A DNA stretch of 64,000 bases from Tsuneonella troitsensis. Lineage in GTDB: Bacteria > Pseudomonadota > Alphaproteobacteria > Sphingomonadales > Sphingomonadaceae. Positions 28,074 through 36,308 of this stretch are shown one piece after another. The notes beneath the pieces were generated by a model. The model was not told the origin of the DNA. It did no database searches and saw only the letters and a program-made list of their open reading frames with translations. Location: the NCBI RefSeq assembly GCF_001441535.1, contig NZ_LMAU01000001.1:372001-436000 (forward strand). Direction: 5' to 3'. Numbering within the stretch: the first letter of the stretch is position 1; every line of letters begins with the position of its first letter. The position numbers were made by a program, and so were the translations under genes.

Positions 28074-29173
28074 GTCGGGTGATCCTTTTGCACGGTCTTG
28101 ACGATCTGGGCCGTCTCGCCAGCAGTGGAAATCCCGATCGTGCGCAGGAAGTCGCTGCCGGTGGCGAAATCGTCGCCCAGCCAGAGCGGCACCCCCGCGG
28201 CCTCGATAAGGGACTGGCCGGCGATCTCCTCGGGCGAGAACGGCCCCGTGGCGGTGCGTATGAAGACGGCGGCAATGCGTCCCGGGTGGGCTTGCACGGT
28301 TTCGGCAAAGGCGGGCAGGTCGCCCTGGGTGTCGTCGCCGATCAAGGCGAACCGCAAGTCCGGATAGAAGGCGAGCAGCCGGTCGAGCGCGGCCCGCTTA
28401 TGCGCTCCGTGGCTTTCGGAGCCGAAGGTCGCGCGGTTGAGGCCCCAGTCGCGCAGGAGCAGCGGGCCGAGCGGCAGCTTGCGACTCTGCTGAAACGCGA
28501 CGAGATAGGAGAACAGATTCCACGGCGACGACGATATGTAGAAGAACGGCCGGTGCGTTGCGGCATAGTGCGCGCCCGCTCCGCCCGGCTCGGCGAGAAC
28601 CGCGCCGCCGCCCAGCGCACCATAGAACACGTCGGCCCCCGGCACGGCGATCCGTTCGTCCGGCAGTTCGGCGAGGACGCGGCGCCAGTTTCTTCTTACG
28701 GCTCCGAAACCGCCGGTGATGCCGGTTTCCACGATCGTGTCGTCGATATCGGAAATGACCGCGAGATGGGTCGCCTTGCCCGGAGCGAGCACGTAACCCT
28801 CGATGCAATGGGGTCCCTCGGGAGTCAGCCAGTGGAGGCAGACGACTTCCCATTCGGGATCGCGCGCCAGCGGCCATGGCGGGTCGAGCGCGACGTCGAA
28901 ATGGACATAGCCCTCGTCGTCTGTGACCCCATGGTGATCGACGGCGATACCAAGCGGGCTCTTGAGTTCCAGCCGCACGTCAAGTCCGGGCACCTCGCGC
29001 GAGGCGAACTGCGCCAGCATCGTGCGCATGGCCTGCATCCGGCCGCGATTGGCGAACGTATGCGGGCCCGGCTTGCCCGAACGAAGGGCGCGCGCCGACA
29101 GGGTCAGCCGCGTTTCGCTGCGATAGCCGAAAAAGGGCTGGATGCGGACGGGCGCGCGTTCGAACAGGGGCAT
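28070..29173 (-). CDS. App1/DUF2183-family phosphatase
   Basis: 367 residues. The HAD-like catalytic motif DIDDT (142-146, ISDIDDTIVETGI), the FFYISSSPWNLF block and LIGDDTQGDLPAFAE are the recognised DUF2183 elements. The family includes the yeast App1 phosphatidate phosphatase. The N-terminal 130 residues form a beta-rich domain. No membrane segment is clear. Lipid phosphatase activity is inferred from the family only. It overlaps the hydrolase gene by four bases. Confidence 0.88.
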   Translation of the reverse strand: MPLFERAPVRIQPFFGYRSETRLTLSARALRSGKPGPHTFANRGRMQAMRTMLAQFASREVPGLDVRLELKSPLGIAVDHHGVTDDEGYVHFDVALDPPWPLARDPEWEVVCLHWLTPEGPHCIEGYVLAPGKATHLAVISDIDDTIVETGITGGFGAVRRNWRRVLAELPDERIAVPGADVFYGALGGGAVLAEPGGAGAHYAATHRPFFYISSSPWNLFSYLVAFQQSRKLPLGPLLLRDWGLNRATFGSESHGAHKRAALDRLLAFYPDLRFALIGDDTQGDLPAFAETVQAHPGRIAAVFIRTATGPFSPEEIAGQSLIEAAGVPLWLGDDFATGSDFLRTIGISTAGETAQIVKTVQKDHPT

Positions 29174-29232
29174 CGGCCCCGCGCTAGCGAGCGTCGGTCG
29201 AAGCGGAAACCCCTAACTGCGAGCGGCCAGCG

Positions 29233-31104
29233 TCAGGCGACGAGCTTCTTTGCCGCCTTTTCGACAAGAGCGGTGTCGACGACCTCGCCCAGCACCACCA
29301 CTTCGCCGTCGACACGCCGGATCATCACGAGCGCGAATTCCTCGCCGTCTGCTTCGATGTCCTCGAACCCGAGCGGTGCGATTGCGCGCAGCTTGCGAGC
29401 CAGTGCCTCGCGCGGGGTCTCGCGAACGGGCACTTCGCCGTCATCCGAACGGCGGTAGGCGCGCTCGGCGTGGACGATCCCCTTGAGGCCGCCTTCAGCG
29501 GCGCCGAGGTATCCGGCGAGCGTCCCGCGCTCGATGCCCATTCGATGGGCGTGCGTGAGCACGGCGGCATACTCGGTCAGCCGGGTCTTGTCGTAATCAG
29601 CACCGAACACGAGCTTGACCACCGGGGTCATCGGCGCGCGGTCCTGCATTGTTAGTCCGCTGTCGGCCATGAGTTCGGCGAACTCTTCGGGTTCGGCCTG
29701 CGCGGCGATGCTGAAATCGTAGGCTCGGCCGACCGCTGCATAGAGCGCGGTACGGCTGCGATCCTCGCAGCTGCGTGCGGCGATCGCCATTTCGCGGGCG
29801 GCGGCCAGGCAGTCGTAGAGTCCGGTCGCTTCGTCCGCAGCCTCGACGACTTCGAAGTCGTCGAGATCGATCACGGTTTCATCGTCCGCGACAACCGGTT
29901 CGGCAGTGACCACGGCTTCCGGCTCGGGGGCGGATTGCGCGAAAACGTCATCATGTTCGATCGCTTCGGTCAGTTCGAACGGGGCATAGTCGTTTGCGGC
30001 GGCAGGCTGGTCGACGACCGGTTCGGCTTCGAACGGCGCGTCCAGATCGTGCGGAGTGTCCACAGGCGCCAGCGGTGCAAAATCGACGTCGGGAAGCGAA
30101 TCGAGCGGGGTCGGGCGTTTGAGCCACTTGGCGACCGGATCCTCGTCGTCGTCCTCGTCGAAGTCCTCGTCCTCGTCGAAAGCGTCGGCGTTCGATCGAC
30201 CGCCCCCCAGCGTCAGGAGCGAGGCGAAACGGCTCGGGCCCTCGGGTTCCTCGTCTACGGCCTCGATCGATTCGTAGAGGCTGGTCTCTTCGGCCTCCTC
30301 GTCTTCGTCTTCGTGCTCGCCGTGATCGGCGAAGCGATAAGCGTTTGAACCTGTATCTTCGGATTCCCCAAAGGCCGGCAGCGGGAAGGGGTCGTCGCCT
30401 TCTGCAAACGATACGGGCGTCGTGGCGGCGGCGAACAACGGTTCGACGACGCCGGGCCCATCCGCCCAGTCGGTGACCGGATCGGCCGGCCGCGGGCGAC
30501 CGTCCTCGATCTCGAGGGCCTGGTCGATTTCCAGCAGCAGCTCGTCGCTGGTCAGCTGGTCGGCCATCTCCTTCCAGTTGATGACGCCATAAATGAAGTC
30601 GATGGTATCGTCGTCGCTGGAGAACGGTAGCAGGATGCCGCGATAGAGGATCGTCTGCCCACGCTGATTGACGAACTCCGCCTCGAACCCGATCGGCGCC
30701 TGATTGGCGAGAATCTGCATGTAGTGGTCGGTGATGCGGGTGAGCAGCGAACGGCTGGGAACATCGCTCAGGCGGTCGACGACCCCGGTGACATCGCATT
30801 CTTGGGCGAGCATCGTGCCCAGGAACCGGACGGAGGGATTGTCGATCCCGTTCGTGAAGTCGAGCAGGACCGAGTAGGGTCCGAAATCGGGAAGCGCGTC
30901 GGGATCGAGGTCCTCGATCGAAGGGAAATTGCGGTCCGCCAGCAGGCATGCCCAATGGTTGTAGGCGCGGACCTGCATCCGGCGCTCGTCCTGACCGATC
31001 GGGCTCGGCGGAAGCTCGCGACCGGAATCGTCGTCACCGATGCCATGGTCGTAGCTGTCGGCGTCGTAGTCGACTGCTCCGATATATCCCCGCAGGTTGT
31101 CCAT
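29233..31104 (-). CDS. PAS-domain protein with long acidic linker and helical C-terminus
   Basis: 623 residues. Residues about 40-190 resemble a PAS_5 domain (VRAYNHWACLLADRNFPS, VRFLGTMLAQECDVTG, YRGILLPFSSDDDTIDFIYG). The next ~210 residues are very acidic and Pro-rich, with runs of Asp/Glu (for example DEDEDFDEDDDEDP). The C-terminal ~210 residues form a helical region (GLYDCLAAAREMAIAARSCE, GRAYDFSIAAQAEPEEF) and a short beta end. No kinase, cyclase or DNA-binding motif is seen, so this looks like a sensor or adaptor whose output partner is unknown. Confidence 0.8.
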   Translation of the reverse strand: MDNLRGYIGAVDYDADSYDHGIGDDDSGRELPPSPIGQDERRMQVRAYNHWACLLADRNFPSIEDLDPDALPDFGPYSVLLDFTNGIDNPSVRFLGTMLAQECDVTGVVDRLSDVPSRSLLTRITDHYMQILANQAPIGFEAEFVNQRGQTILYRGILLPFSSDDDTIDFIYGVINWKEMADQLTSDELLLEIDQALEIEDGRPRPADPVTDWADGPGVVEPLFAAATTPVSFAEGDDPFPLPAFGESEDTGSNAYRFADHGEHEDEDEEAEETSLYESIEAVDEEPEGPSRFASLLTLGGGRSNADAFDEDEDFDEDDDEDPVAKWLKRPTPLDSLPDVDFAPLAPVDTPHDLDAPFEAEPVVDQPAAANDYAPFELTEAIEHDDVFAQSAPEPEAVVTAEPVVADDETVIDLDDFEVVEAADEATGLYDCLAAAREMAIAARSCEDRSRTALYAAVGRAYDFSIAAQAEPEEFAELMADSGLTMQDRAPMTPVVKLVFGADYDKTRLTEYAAVLTHAHRMGIERGTLAGYLGAAEGGLKGIVHAERAYRRSDDGEVPVRETPREALARKLRAIAPLGFEDIEADGEEFALVMIRRVDGEVVVLGEVVDTALVEKAAKKLVA

Positions 31105-31234
31105 CGCGCCAATTCACCCCTGTTGCGGGACACGTGCGTGCGTGTCCCAAGCGATGGGGAGAGTTGTGCCGCTTGCGTGGTAAACATCCCGTTAAGTTGC
31201 GCCGCGACTTTTTGCCGTCAGCGGCGCGGTGGCG

Positions 31235-31666
31235 TCACATCATGTAGCGCATCTTGATGGTGAGGCTCAGATCGCGGCTTTCGACGGGAAACACCGCGTC
31301 GGCATATTTGGGCGGGGCCATCCGGACCGGGGCGTCGCGCGAAAAGCCGAAGCCTTCCTTGGGCATCATACCCAGAGCCCGGTCGGCCTTGCCGTTGTTG
31401 TTCTCGTCATGCAGCAGCGCGATGGCGTAGCGCCCTGGCGTCACGCCCTTGAACGTCAGCTTCAGGTTCCCCGAGGCCGGCACAACCAGCCGGTGTGATC
31501 TGGGGTCGCCCGCGCATTTGGGAAATCGTGCGGCATCGCCCGTCATGCATGCGCGCACCACGCCTTTCGTGGACCGCATTCCGGTGATGGACACGGTCAC
31601 GTCTGGCGGCGGGGGGGCCGCTCCCAGCACCATCGCGCAGACTGCAAGGGCGGCAAGCGCCCTCAC
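31235..31666 (-). CDS. DUF2141 exported protein
   Basis: 143 residues from GTG 31666 (GTGA overlap with the desaturase gene). A signal peptide (VRALAALAVCAMVLGA) precedes a single beta-sandwich DUF2141 domain: GMRSTKGVVRACMTG, LKLTFKGVTPGRYAIALLHDENNNGKAD and GFGFSRDAP. DUF2141 proteins are secreted and of unknown function. Pairing with a sterol-desaturase-family gene is close and probably operonic. Confidence 0.9.
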   Translation of the reverse strand: MRALAALAVCAMVLGAAPPPPDVTVSITGMRSTKGVVRACMTGDAARFPKCAGDPRSHRLVVPASGNLKLTFKGVTPGRYAIALLHDENNNGKADRALGMMPKEGFGFSRDAPVRMAPPKYADAVFPVESRDLSLTIKMRYMM

Positions 31667-32376
31667 GGCTGGCCGAGCCCCCGATCGGTGCCGCACAGCT
31701 TGTCCCAGAACCGGAAGTAGAGGCCGTAGTTGCATTTATAGAGATCGTGATGCCGTTGATGGTGGCTGGCGGTTATCAGCCATTCTCCCAACCTCGAGTG
31801 AACGAGCCAGCGCGGAAACATCTCCCAGCCCATGTGGTTCGTCACCCCCATCACGGTCATGACCGCCAGAACCAGCCCGAGCATCGCGGCATGGATCGGA
31901 ACGATGAACACGAGCGCCGGGATGACGACCGCGCCGGTCACCGCTTCCCACGGGTGAAAGCTCATCGCGGCCCAGGCCGTCGGCGGCCGGCTGGCGTGAT
32001 GGACCGCGTGGGCGATGCGAAACGGCTTTGGCCGGTGCATCCAGCGGTGGGTCCAGTAGAACCAGGTGTCGTGCGCGGCCAGGTAGGCGAACACGCTGAC
32101 CGGCAGATACCACAAGGAAAATGCATCCCAGTCGGTGTAGATGCGCGTCCAACCACGCTCCTGCCAACCCCACGCCACCACGCCCGCGGGTATCCCGTAG
32201 ATCGCGGCGGAGGCGATCGACCAGCCGATCTCCCTGCGAATCTGGCCGTCGAGCCCGGTATACAGCCCCGGGCGGACGCGCGCTGTCGCCCAGGCGAACC
32301 CGCCGCTCGTCAGCAGGTAACGAACGGCCACGATCGCGGTCATCGCAAGGGCGGAAAGGATGATGGCGGCAAGCAT
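31663..32376 (-). CDS. sterol desaturase / fatty acid hydroxylase-family membrane protein
   Basis: 237 residues with about four hydrophobic segments. The three His boxes of the diiron membrane oxygenase family are present: HDTWFYWTHRWMH (102-114), HAVHH (123-127) and HHQRHH near residue 205. The family hydroxylates or desaturates lipids or carotenoids in the inner membrane. Its exact substrate cannot be told from the sequence. It overlaps the DUF2141 gene. Confidence 0.9.
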   Translation of the reverse strand: MLAAIILSALAMTAIVAVRYLLTSGGFAWATARVRPGLYTGLDGQIRREIGWSIASAAIYGIPAGVVAWGWQERGWTRIYTDWDAFSLWYLPVSVFAYLAAHDTWFYWTHRWMHRPKPFRIAHAVHHASRPPTAWAAMSFHPWEAVTGAVVIPALVFIVPIHAAMLGLVLAVMTVMGVTNHMGWEMFPRWLVHSRLGEWLITASHHQRHHDLYKCNYGLYFRFWDKLCGTDRGLGQP

Positions 32377-32425
32377 CTCGGCGACGCTCTACGCTGGCTG
32401 CATCGGGCTGACTAGGTGGCGAACG

Positions 32426-32920
32426 CTAGTCCAGATTGCCCCACGGAGCGCAATGGGGGTCGGCCGCGACGATGGTGCGGCGCATCGCTGCGCGAGCGAG
32501 CCGCTCTACCTCCACCTTGCGCCGGGCGGCAGCAAGCGGATGACTGGGTGCGGGGCGGACGATTTCGGCGTCGTAGCCGTCCGCCACGATCACCCCGCAG
32601 CAATCGGGCCGGAAGTCGAGACCGTCGAGGATCGCGCAATCGATCCCCGGAGGAACGCCCCAATAGAACCGGTCGCAAAAGTCGAGATAGTCGGGCCACT
32701 TGCCGTCACCCACAAGGTCCGCACGGCTTACCTTGATCTCGACGATCACGATCCGCCCCTTCGCATCGACACCCATCAAATCGGCCCGGCGTCCGTTGCG
32801 CAGCGGCATTTCGGCCAGGCACCAGATGTCGTTTCGCGCGAAGAGCCGGCAAATTCCGCGCGCGACGGCCAGGGCGTCATGACGTTCGGCCGCGAGGGCT
32901 ATCGCAGGTGAGTCGGGCAT
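32426..32920 (-). CDS. mmcB: MmcB-family DNA repair protein
   Basis: 164 residues from ATG 32920 (the frame is open to 32968). The nuclease-like core reads ADLMGVDAKGRIVIVEIKVSRADL, with the D and E-x-K pattern of the PD-(D/E)XK fold. KWPDYLDFCDRFYWGVP and the Arg-rich HPLAAARRKVEVERLARAAMRR stretch are typical of MmcB. In Caulobacter this protein takes part in the DNA damage response. Single gene; the neighbours give no further clue. Confidence 0.88.
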   Translation of the reverse strand: MPDSPAIALAAERHDALAVARGICRLFARNDIWCLAEMPLRNGRRADLMGVDAKGRIVIVEIKVSRADLVGDGKWPDYLDFCDRFYWGVPPGIDCAILDGLDFRPDCCGVIVADGYDAEIVRPAPSHPLAAARRKVEVERLARAAMRRTIVAADPHCAPWGNLD

Positions 32921-33019
32921 GGCCCACGATTGGAACGAAAGAAGAACCCGGTCAAGTTCGGCATGCATTCCGAAGCCAGAAGCACGGGCCGGACCAACGT
33001 GTGGGCCCCGTCTGCGGGG

Positions 33020-33391
33020 CTATTCTTCCGGGACTAACGCGAGCAGCGCATCGCGAGCGGCATGAAATTCGTGCCACAGGGTCAGGGCCGCCGGCGTCGG
33101 ATCCTGCCCGCGCGCGGACACCGCCAGCAACGCCTTGACGCCCGGGGACATCATGGCGGCGATATCGGATATCCCGTTGGAAGCCAGTTCAAGCCGCCAG
33201 CCACCGACATCGGCGATCCGGTCGGGAAATGTCCGCATGAGTGCGGTAGGTTTTTCTGCCGCAAGACCGGCGATCGCGGCGACGGCGTCGGCAGTTTCCT
33301 GCAGCGCCGCCCACTGAGCGCCCAACGTGCCCGCGCCTCGCGGTGATGCCTGGTCCGGACGGACGGCGAAATCGGTCGGCGCGACGCTCAT
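33020..33391 (-). CDS. hypothetical helical protein
   Basis: 123 residues from ATG 33391. Mostly helical and Ala-rich, with no signal peptide or membrane segment ([41 protein letters not shown]). No family is recognised. A GC-rich hairpin (about 33003-33018) immediately beyond its stop may end transcription. It lies next to tRNA-Arg. Confidence 0.6.
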   Translation of the reverse strand: MSVAPTDFAVRPDQASPRGAGTLGAQWAALQETADAVAAIAGLAAEKPTALMRTFPDRIADVGGWRLELASNGISDIAAMMSPGVKALLAVSARGQDPTPAALTLWHEFHAARDALLALVPEE

Positions 33392-33459
33392 CAGGATTCG
33401 AGCGTTAGCCGGATTCGCTTGCCAAAAAGCTAATGGCAACGGTCCGCGCATGAGCGAAC

Positions 33460-33536
<77 letters not shown>

Positions 33537-33656
33537 CTGAACTCGCGTCCAGTTCGGTGCGGGCGCTTAGCAAAGCGATTCGCAGCGCGCCAGCACCTTG
33601 TCGCCATGCGGGCGCGAACGGTCGTCCGCATGGGGGAGAAGGCCACTTGCACTTCC

Positions 33657-33672
33657 ATTAGGAATGCCTAAT
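33657..33672. promoter_or_regulatory. palindrome 1 of candidate BigR/SqrR operator
   Basis: ATTAGGAATGCCTAAT, a perfect 6-bp inverted repeat with a four-base centre. It directly abuts the second palindrome, so the two dyad centres are 16 bp apart. It lies 30-45 bp upstream of the probable ArsR start (33702), where a repressor would block transcription. Confidence 0.75.
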
Positions 33673-33688
33673 ATTAGCGTCTGCTAAT
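33673..33688. promoter_or_regulatory. palindrome 2 of candidate BigR/SqrR operator
   Basis: ATTAGCGTCTGCTAAT, again a perfect 6-bp inverted repeat with a four-base centre. It shares the half-site core TTAG/CTAA with palindrome 1. It covers the upstream ATG at 33687, which argues that translation really starts at 33702. Confidence 0.75.
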
Positions 33689-33701
33689 GGAGAGTGGCAA
33701 A

Positions 33702-34046
33702 ATGCAAGTCGACCTGGGAGCATTCCAAAAGCAGGCCGCAGAGGCGGCCGGTATGCTCAAGACGTTATCGAACGAAAGCCGATTGCTGGTGCTGTGCCAC
33801 CTTGTCGCGGAAGGCGAACTTACCGTGGGCGACCTCAACGAGCGCGTAGGGCTCAGCCAGTCGGCGCTGTCGCAACATCTCGCCAAGTTGCGCGAGGAGG
33901 GACTGGTGGCGACGCGGAAGGAGGCGCAGGCGGTCCATTACCGTATCTGCGATCCACGCGCGCACCAGATCCTTGGCGTCCTGCACGAGGTATTCTGCCC
34001 CGATCTCGGCGAGCAGAAACCGCAATCGAACGGAGATACGCAATGA
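33702..34046 (+). CDS. ArsR-family persulfide-sensing repressor (BigR/SqrR-like)
   Basis: 114 residues from ATG 33702, chosen because GGAGAG (33689-33694) sits seven bases upstream and the operator covers the alternative ATG 33687. The winged helix has VGLSQSALSQHLAKLREEG as recognition region. Cys32 and Cys99 are about 67 residues apart, close to the two cysteines that form a sulfur bridge in BigR and SqrR; Cys83 is extra. Such repressors release DNA when reactive sulfur species oxidise the pair. It leads an operon of persulfide and sulfur-anion genes, which supports this assignment. Confidence 0.88.
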   Translation: MQVDLGAFQKQAAEAAGMLKTLSNESRLLVLCHLVAEGELTVGDLNERVGLSQSALSQHLAKLREEGLVATRKEAQAVHYRICDPRAHQILGVLHEVFCPDLGEQKPQSNGDTQ

Positions 34047-34972
34047 CCGCCGATATCCACCTCGACAAAGCAATCGCGCAAGTGAAGGCAGTGCTGGCGG
34101 GACAATCGTCAGCGCCGCAAGTCAAGGCGTTCTTCCATGAACCCACCTTCACGGCGAGCTACGTGGTGTCCGATGCCGCCACGGGTCATGCCGCAATCAT
34201 CGATAGCGTGTGGGATTTCGACCAGCCGTCGGGACGGACCAGCTTCGAATCGGCCGACCTGATCGTCGATCACGTTCGCCGGCAGGGTCTGACGGTGAAC
34301 TGGATCCTCGAGACCCATGCCCATGCCGATCACCTGTCGGCAGCGCCGTATCTGCAAGAAAAGCTCGGCGGCAAGCTCGCCATCGGACGCGAAATCGTGA
34401 CGGTGCAGGGCGTGTTCGGGAAAATCTTCAACGAGGGCACCGAATTCGCACGCGACGGATCGCAGTTCGATCGGCTCCTGTCGGACGGCGACGTGCTGAT
34501 GATCGGCGGGATACCGTTGACCGTCCTGCACGTGCCCGGCCACACCCCGGCGGACCTCGCCTACCTCGTGGGCGACGCGGCGTTCGTCGGCGACACCATG
34601 TTCATGCCCGACTACGGCTCGGCGCGCGCGGACTTTCCGGGCGGCGATGCCCGTGAGCTCTACCGTTCGGTCCGCCGCGTGATGCAGCTTCCCGATCAAA
34701 CCCGAGTCTTCTTGTGCCACGACTACAAGGCGCCCAACCGCGACGAGTTCGTGTGGGAGACGACGATCCTCGCCGAGCGTACCAGCAACGTGCACCTGCA
34801 CGACGGCGTGACCGAGGACGAGTTCGTCGAGATGCGTACCCAGCGCGACGCGACCCTCGCGATGCCGCGGCTCATCCTTCCCTCCATCCAGGTCAACATG
34901 CGCGGCGGACACCTGCCCCCGCCCGAAGACGATGGGGTATCGTACCTGAAGCTTCCGGTGGACCGGCTGTGA
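34043..34972 (+). CDS. MBL-fold persulfide dioxygenase (ETHE1/Blh-like)
   Basis: 309 residues. The metallo-beta-lactamase motif THAHADH is at 91-97, with further ligands in [30 protein letters not shown] and FLCHDY. This is the pattern of the mononuclear-iron ETHE1 group, which oxidises glutathione persulfide to sulfite. In BigR operons this domain often forms the C-terminal part of Blh; here it is a separate protein. GGAGA precedes the ATG, which overlaps the ArsR stop by four bases. Confidence 0.9.
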   Translation: MTADIHLDKAIAQVKAVLAGQSSAPQVKAFFHEPTFTASYVVSDAATGHAAIIDSVWDFDQPSGRTSFESADLIVDHVRRQGLTVNWILETHAHADHLSAAPYLQEKLGGKLAIGREIVTVQGVFGKIFNEGTEFARDGSQFDRLLSDGDVLMIGGIPLTVLHVPGHTPADLAYLVGDAAFVGDTMFMPDYGSARADFPGGDARELYRSVRRVMQLPDQTRVFLCHDYKAPNRDEFVWETTILAERTSNVHLHDGVTEDEFVEMRTQRDATLAMPRLILPSIQVNMRGGHLPPPEDDGVSYLKLPVDRL

Positions 34973-35406
34973 TGTTGCCCGGCTTTCCGGATGCGCAGCC
35001 GGTTGCGGGCCTTGTCGGAGGCGTGCTGATCGGCCTTGCCGCAGCGTTGATGCTGCTCGGCGCGGGCCGCATTGCGGGGGTGTCCGGCATCCTGGCGCGG
35101 GGCACAGGAATCGCGCGGGGCGACATGGCGATGACGAGCGCCTGGGGGTTCATCGTCGGCCTACCTTTGGGTGCGCTCGCCATACGGTCGGGTTTCGACT
35201 GGGAACCGGCCACTTTCGCGTCGTGGCCGGTGCTGATCGTCGCAGGACTCCTGGTCGGCTTCGGCACCCGGATGGGTAGCGGCTGCACCAGCGGCCACGG
35301 TGTCTGCGGAGTGAGCCGTCTGTCGCAGCGATCGATCGTGGCTACCGCATCGTTCATGGCGGCGGGGATCGCCACCGTGTTCGTGCTTTCCTTGGTGGGA
35401 GACTGA
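34972..35406 (+). CDS. YeeE/YedE-family sulfur transporter, first half
   Basis: 144 residues with about four transmembrane helices. The conserved motif [21 protein letters not shown] contains the cysteines that pass thiosulfate in the YeeE/TsuA family. ATG 34972 overlaps the dioxygenase stop by one base. Two half-length genes replace one full-length transporter; the partner follows at 35408. Confidence 0.88.
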   Translation: MLPGFPDAQPVAGLVGGVLIGLAAALMLLGAGRIAGVSGILARGTGIARGDMAMTSAWGFIVGLPLGALAIRSGFDWEPATFASWPVLIVAGLLVGFGTRMGSGCTSGHGVCGVSRLSQRSIVATASFMAAGIATVFVLSLVGD

Positions 35407-35407
35407 C

Positions 35408-35845
35408 ATGTCGTTTGCCCGCAGACTCCTCCCTCCGCTCGTATCTGGCCTGTTGTTCGGCGCCGGCCTGACAGTGTCGGGCATGACCGATCCGCAGCGC
35501 GTGCGCGGCTTCCTCGACGTGTTCGGCGATTGGGATCCGACGCTGGCGTTCGTGATGGGCGGAGCGGTGATCGTGATGGCGGTCGCTTGGACGATCCAGT
35601 CACGCATGAGAACGCCGATGTTCGGAGCGAAGTTCTCCCTGCCCGATCGCAAAGACCTCGATGGGCGACTGATTGCCGGATCTGTCCTGTTCGGGATCGG
35701 CTGGGGAATCGCCGGCCTGTGCCCCGGCCCCGCGATCGCCGCGCTGGCCCTGTCGCCGATCAGCGTCCTCCCCTTCATCGGCGCGATGCTGGCAGGCATG
35801 CTCCTTCAGAAGATAACCATGGAACGAAAGGTAATCCGGCCATGA
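35408..35845 (+). CDS. YeeE/YedE-family sulfur transporter, second half
   Basis: 145 residues with about four helices. Motifs LLFGAGLTVSGMTDPQRVRGFLD and GIAGLCPGPAIAAL, the Cys-containing second signature of the family, are present. With the preceding gene it would make a full YeeE-type pore for thiosulfate or a related sulfur anion. The stop overlaps the DUF442 gene start by four bases. Confidence 0.88.
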   Translation: MSFARRLLPPLVSGLLFGAGLTVSGMTDPQRVRGFLDVFGDWDPTLAFVMGGAVIVMAVAWTIQSRMRTPMFGAKFSLPDRKDLDGRLIAGSVLFGIGWGIAGLCPGPAIAALALSPISVLPFIGAMLAGMLLQKITMERKVIRP

Positions 35846-36291
35846 CGGATATCAGACGCATTTCGCCCGATTTCTCGGTTTCGGCCCAAGTCGACCCCGA
35901 GGAATTCGAGGCCTTGGCAGCCGCGGGGTTCCGCTCGGTCATCTCGAACCGGCCCGAGGGCGAGGAGCCCGGCCAGCCAAGCTGGGCGCAGATCGCAGCA
36001 GCGGCACAGGCGGCGGGCATGGAAGCCCGTCATATACCGGTGACACCGGGTGCTTACGGCGACGAGGACGTATCGCGCTTCGCCGCCGCGCTCGAAGAGA
36101 TGCCCGGTCCCGTGCTGGGGTTCTGCCGCACCGGCACGCGCGCTGCGAGCATGTGGGCCCTGTCGCAAGCCGGAAGGCAAAGCCCCGACGCGATCATCGA
36201 GGCCGCGGCCGCGGGCGGGTGCGACATTTCGGGGCTGCGGGTTCGGCTGGCGCTCGGAGGCGACGAGCCCCCGCGCTCCGAGCCGCAGTAA
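35842..36291 (+). CDS. DUF442 / TIGR01244-family sulfurtransferase-like protein
   Basis: 149 residues. A phosphatase-like loop, Cys95-Arg-Thr-Gly-Thr-Arg100 in VLGFCRTGTRAASMW, lies in a domain opening MTDIRRISPDFSVSAQVDPE. This family is fused to the persulfide dioxygenase in Blh proteins of BigR operons and is thought to act as a rhodanese-like sulfurtransferase. Here it stands alone, two genes downstream of the dioxygenase. Confidence 0.87.
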   Translation: MTDIRRISPDFSVSAQVDPEEFEALAAAGFRSVISNRPEGEEPGQPSWAQIAAAAQAAGMEARHIPVTPGAYGDEDVSRFAAALEEMPGPVLGFCRTGTRAASMWALSQAGRQSPDAIIEAAAAGGCDISGLRVRLALGGDEPPRSEPQ

Positions 36292-36308
36292 CGCCGAGCA
36301 CCGCTCCC

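Noticed and set aside
34972-35845. Frameshifted single YeeE gene
   Set aside because: Both halves have proper starts, stops and family signatures, and two-gene YeeE/YedE arrangements occur in bacteria, so this is a natural split.
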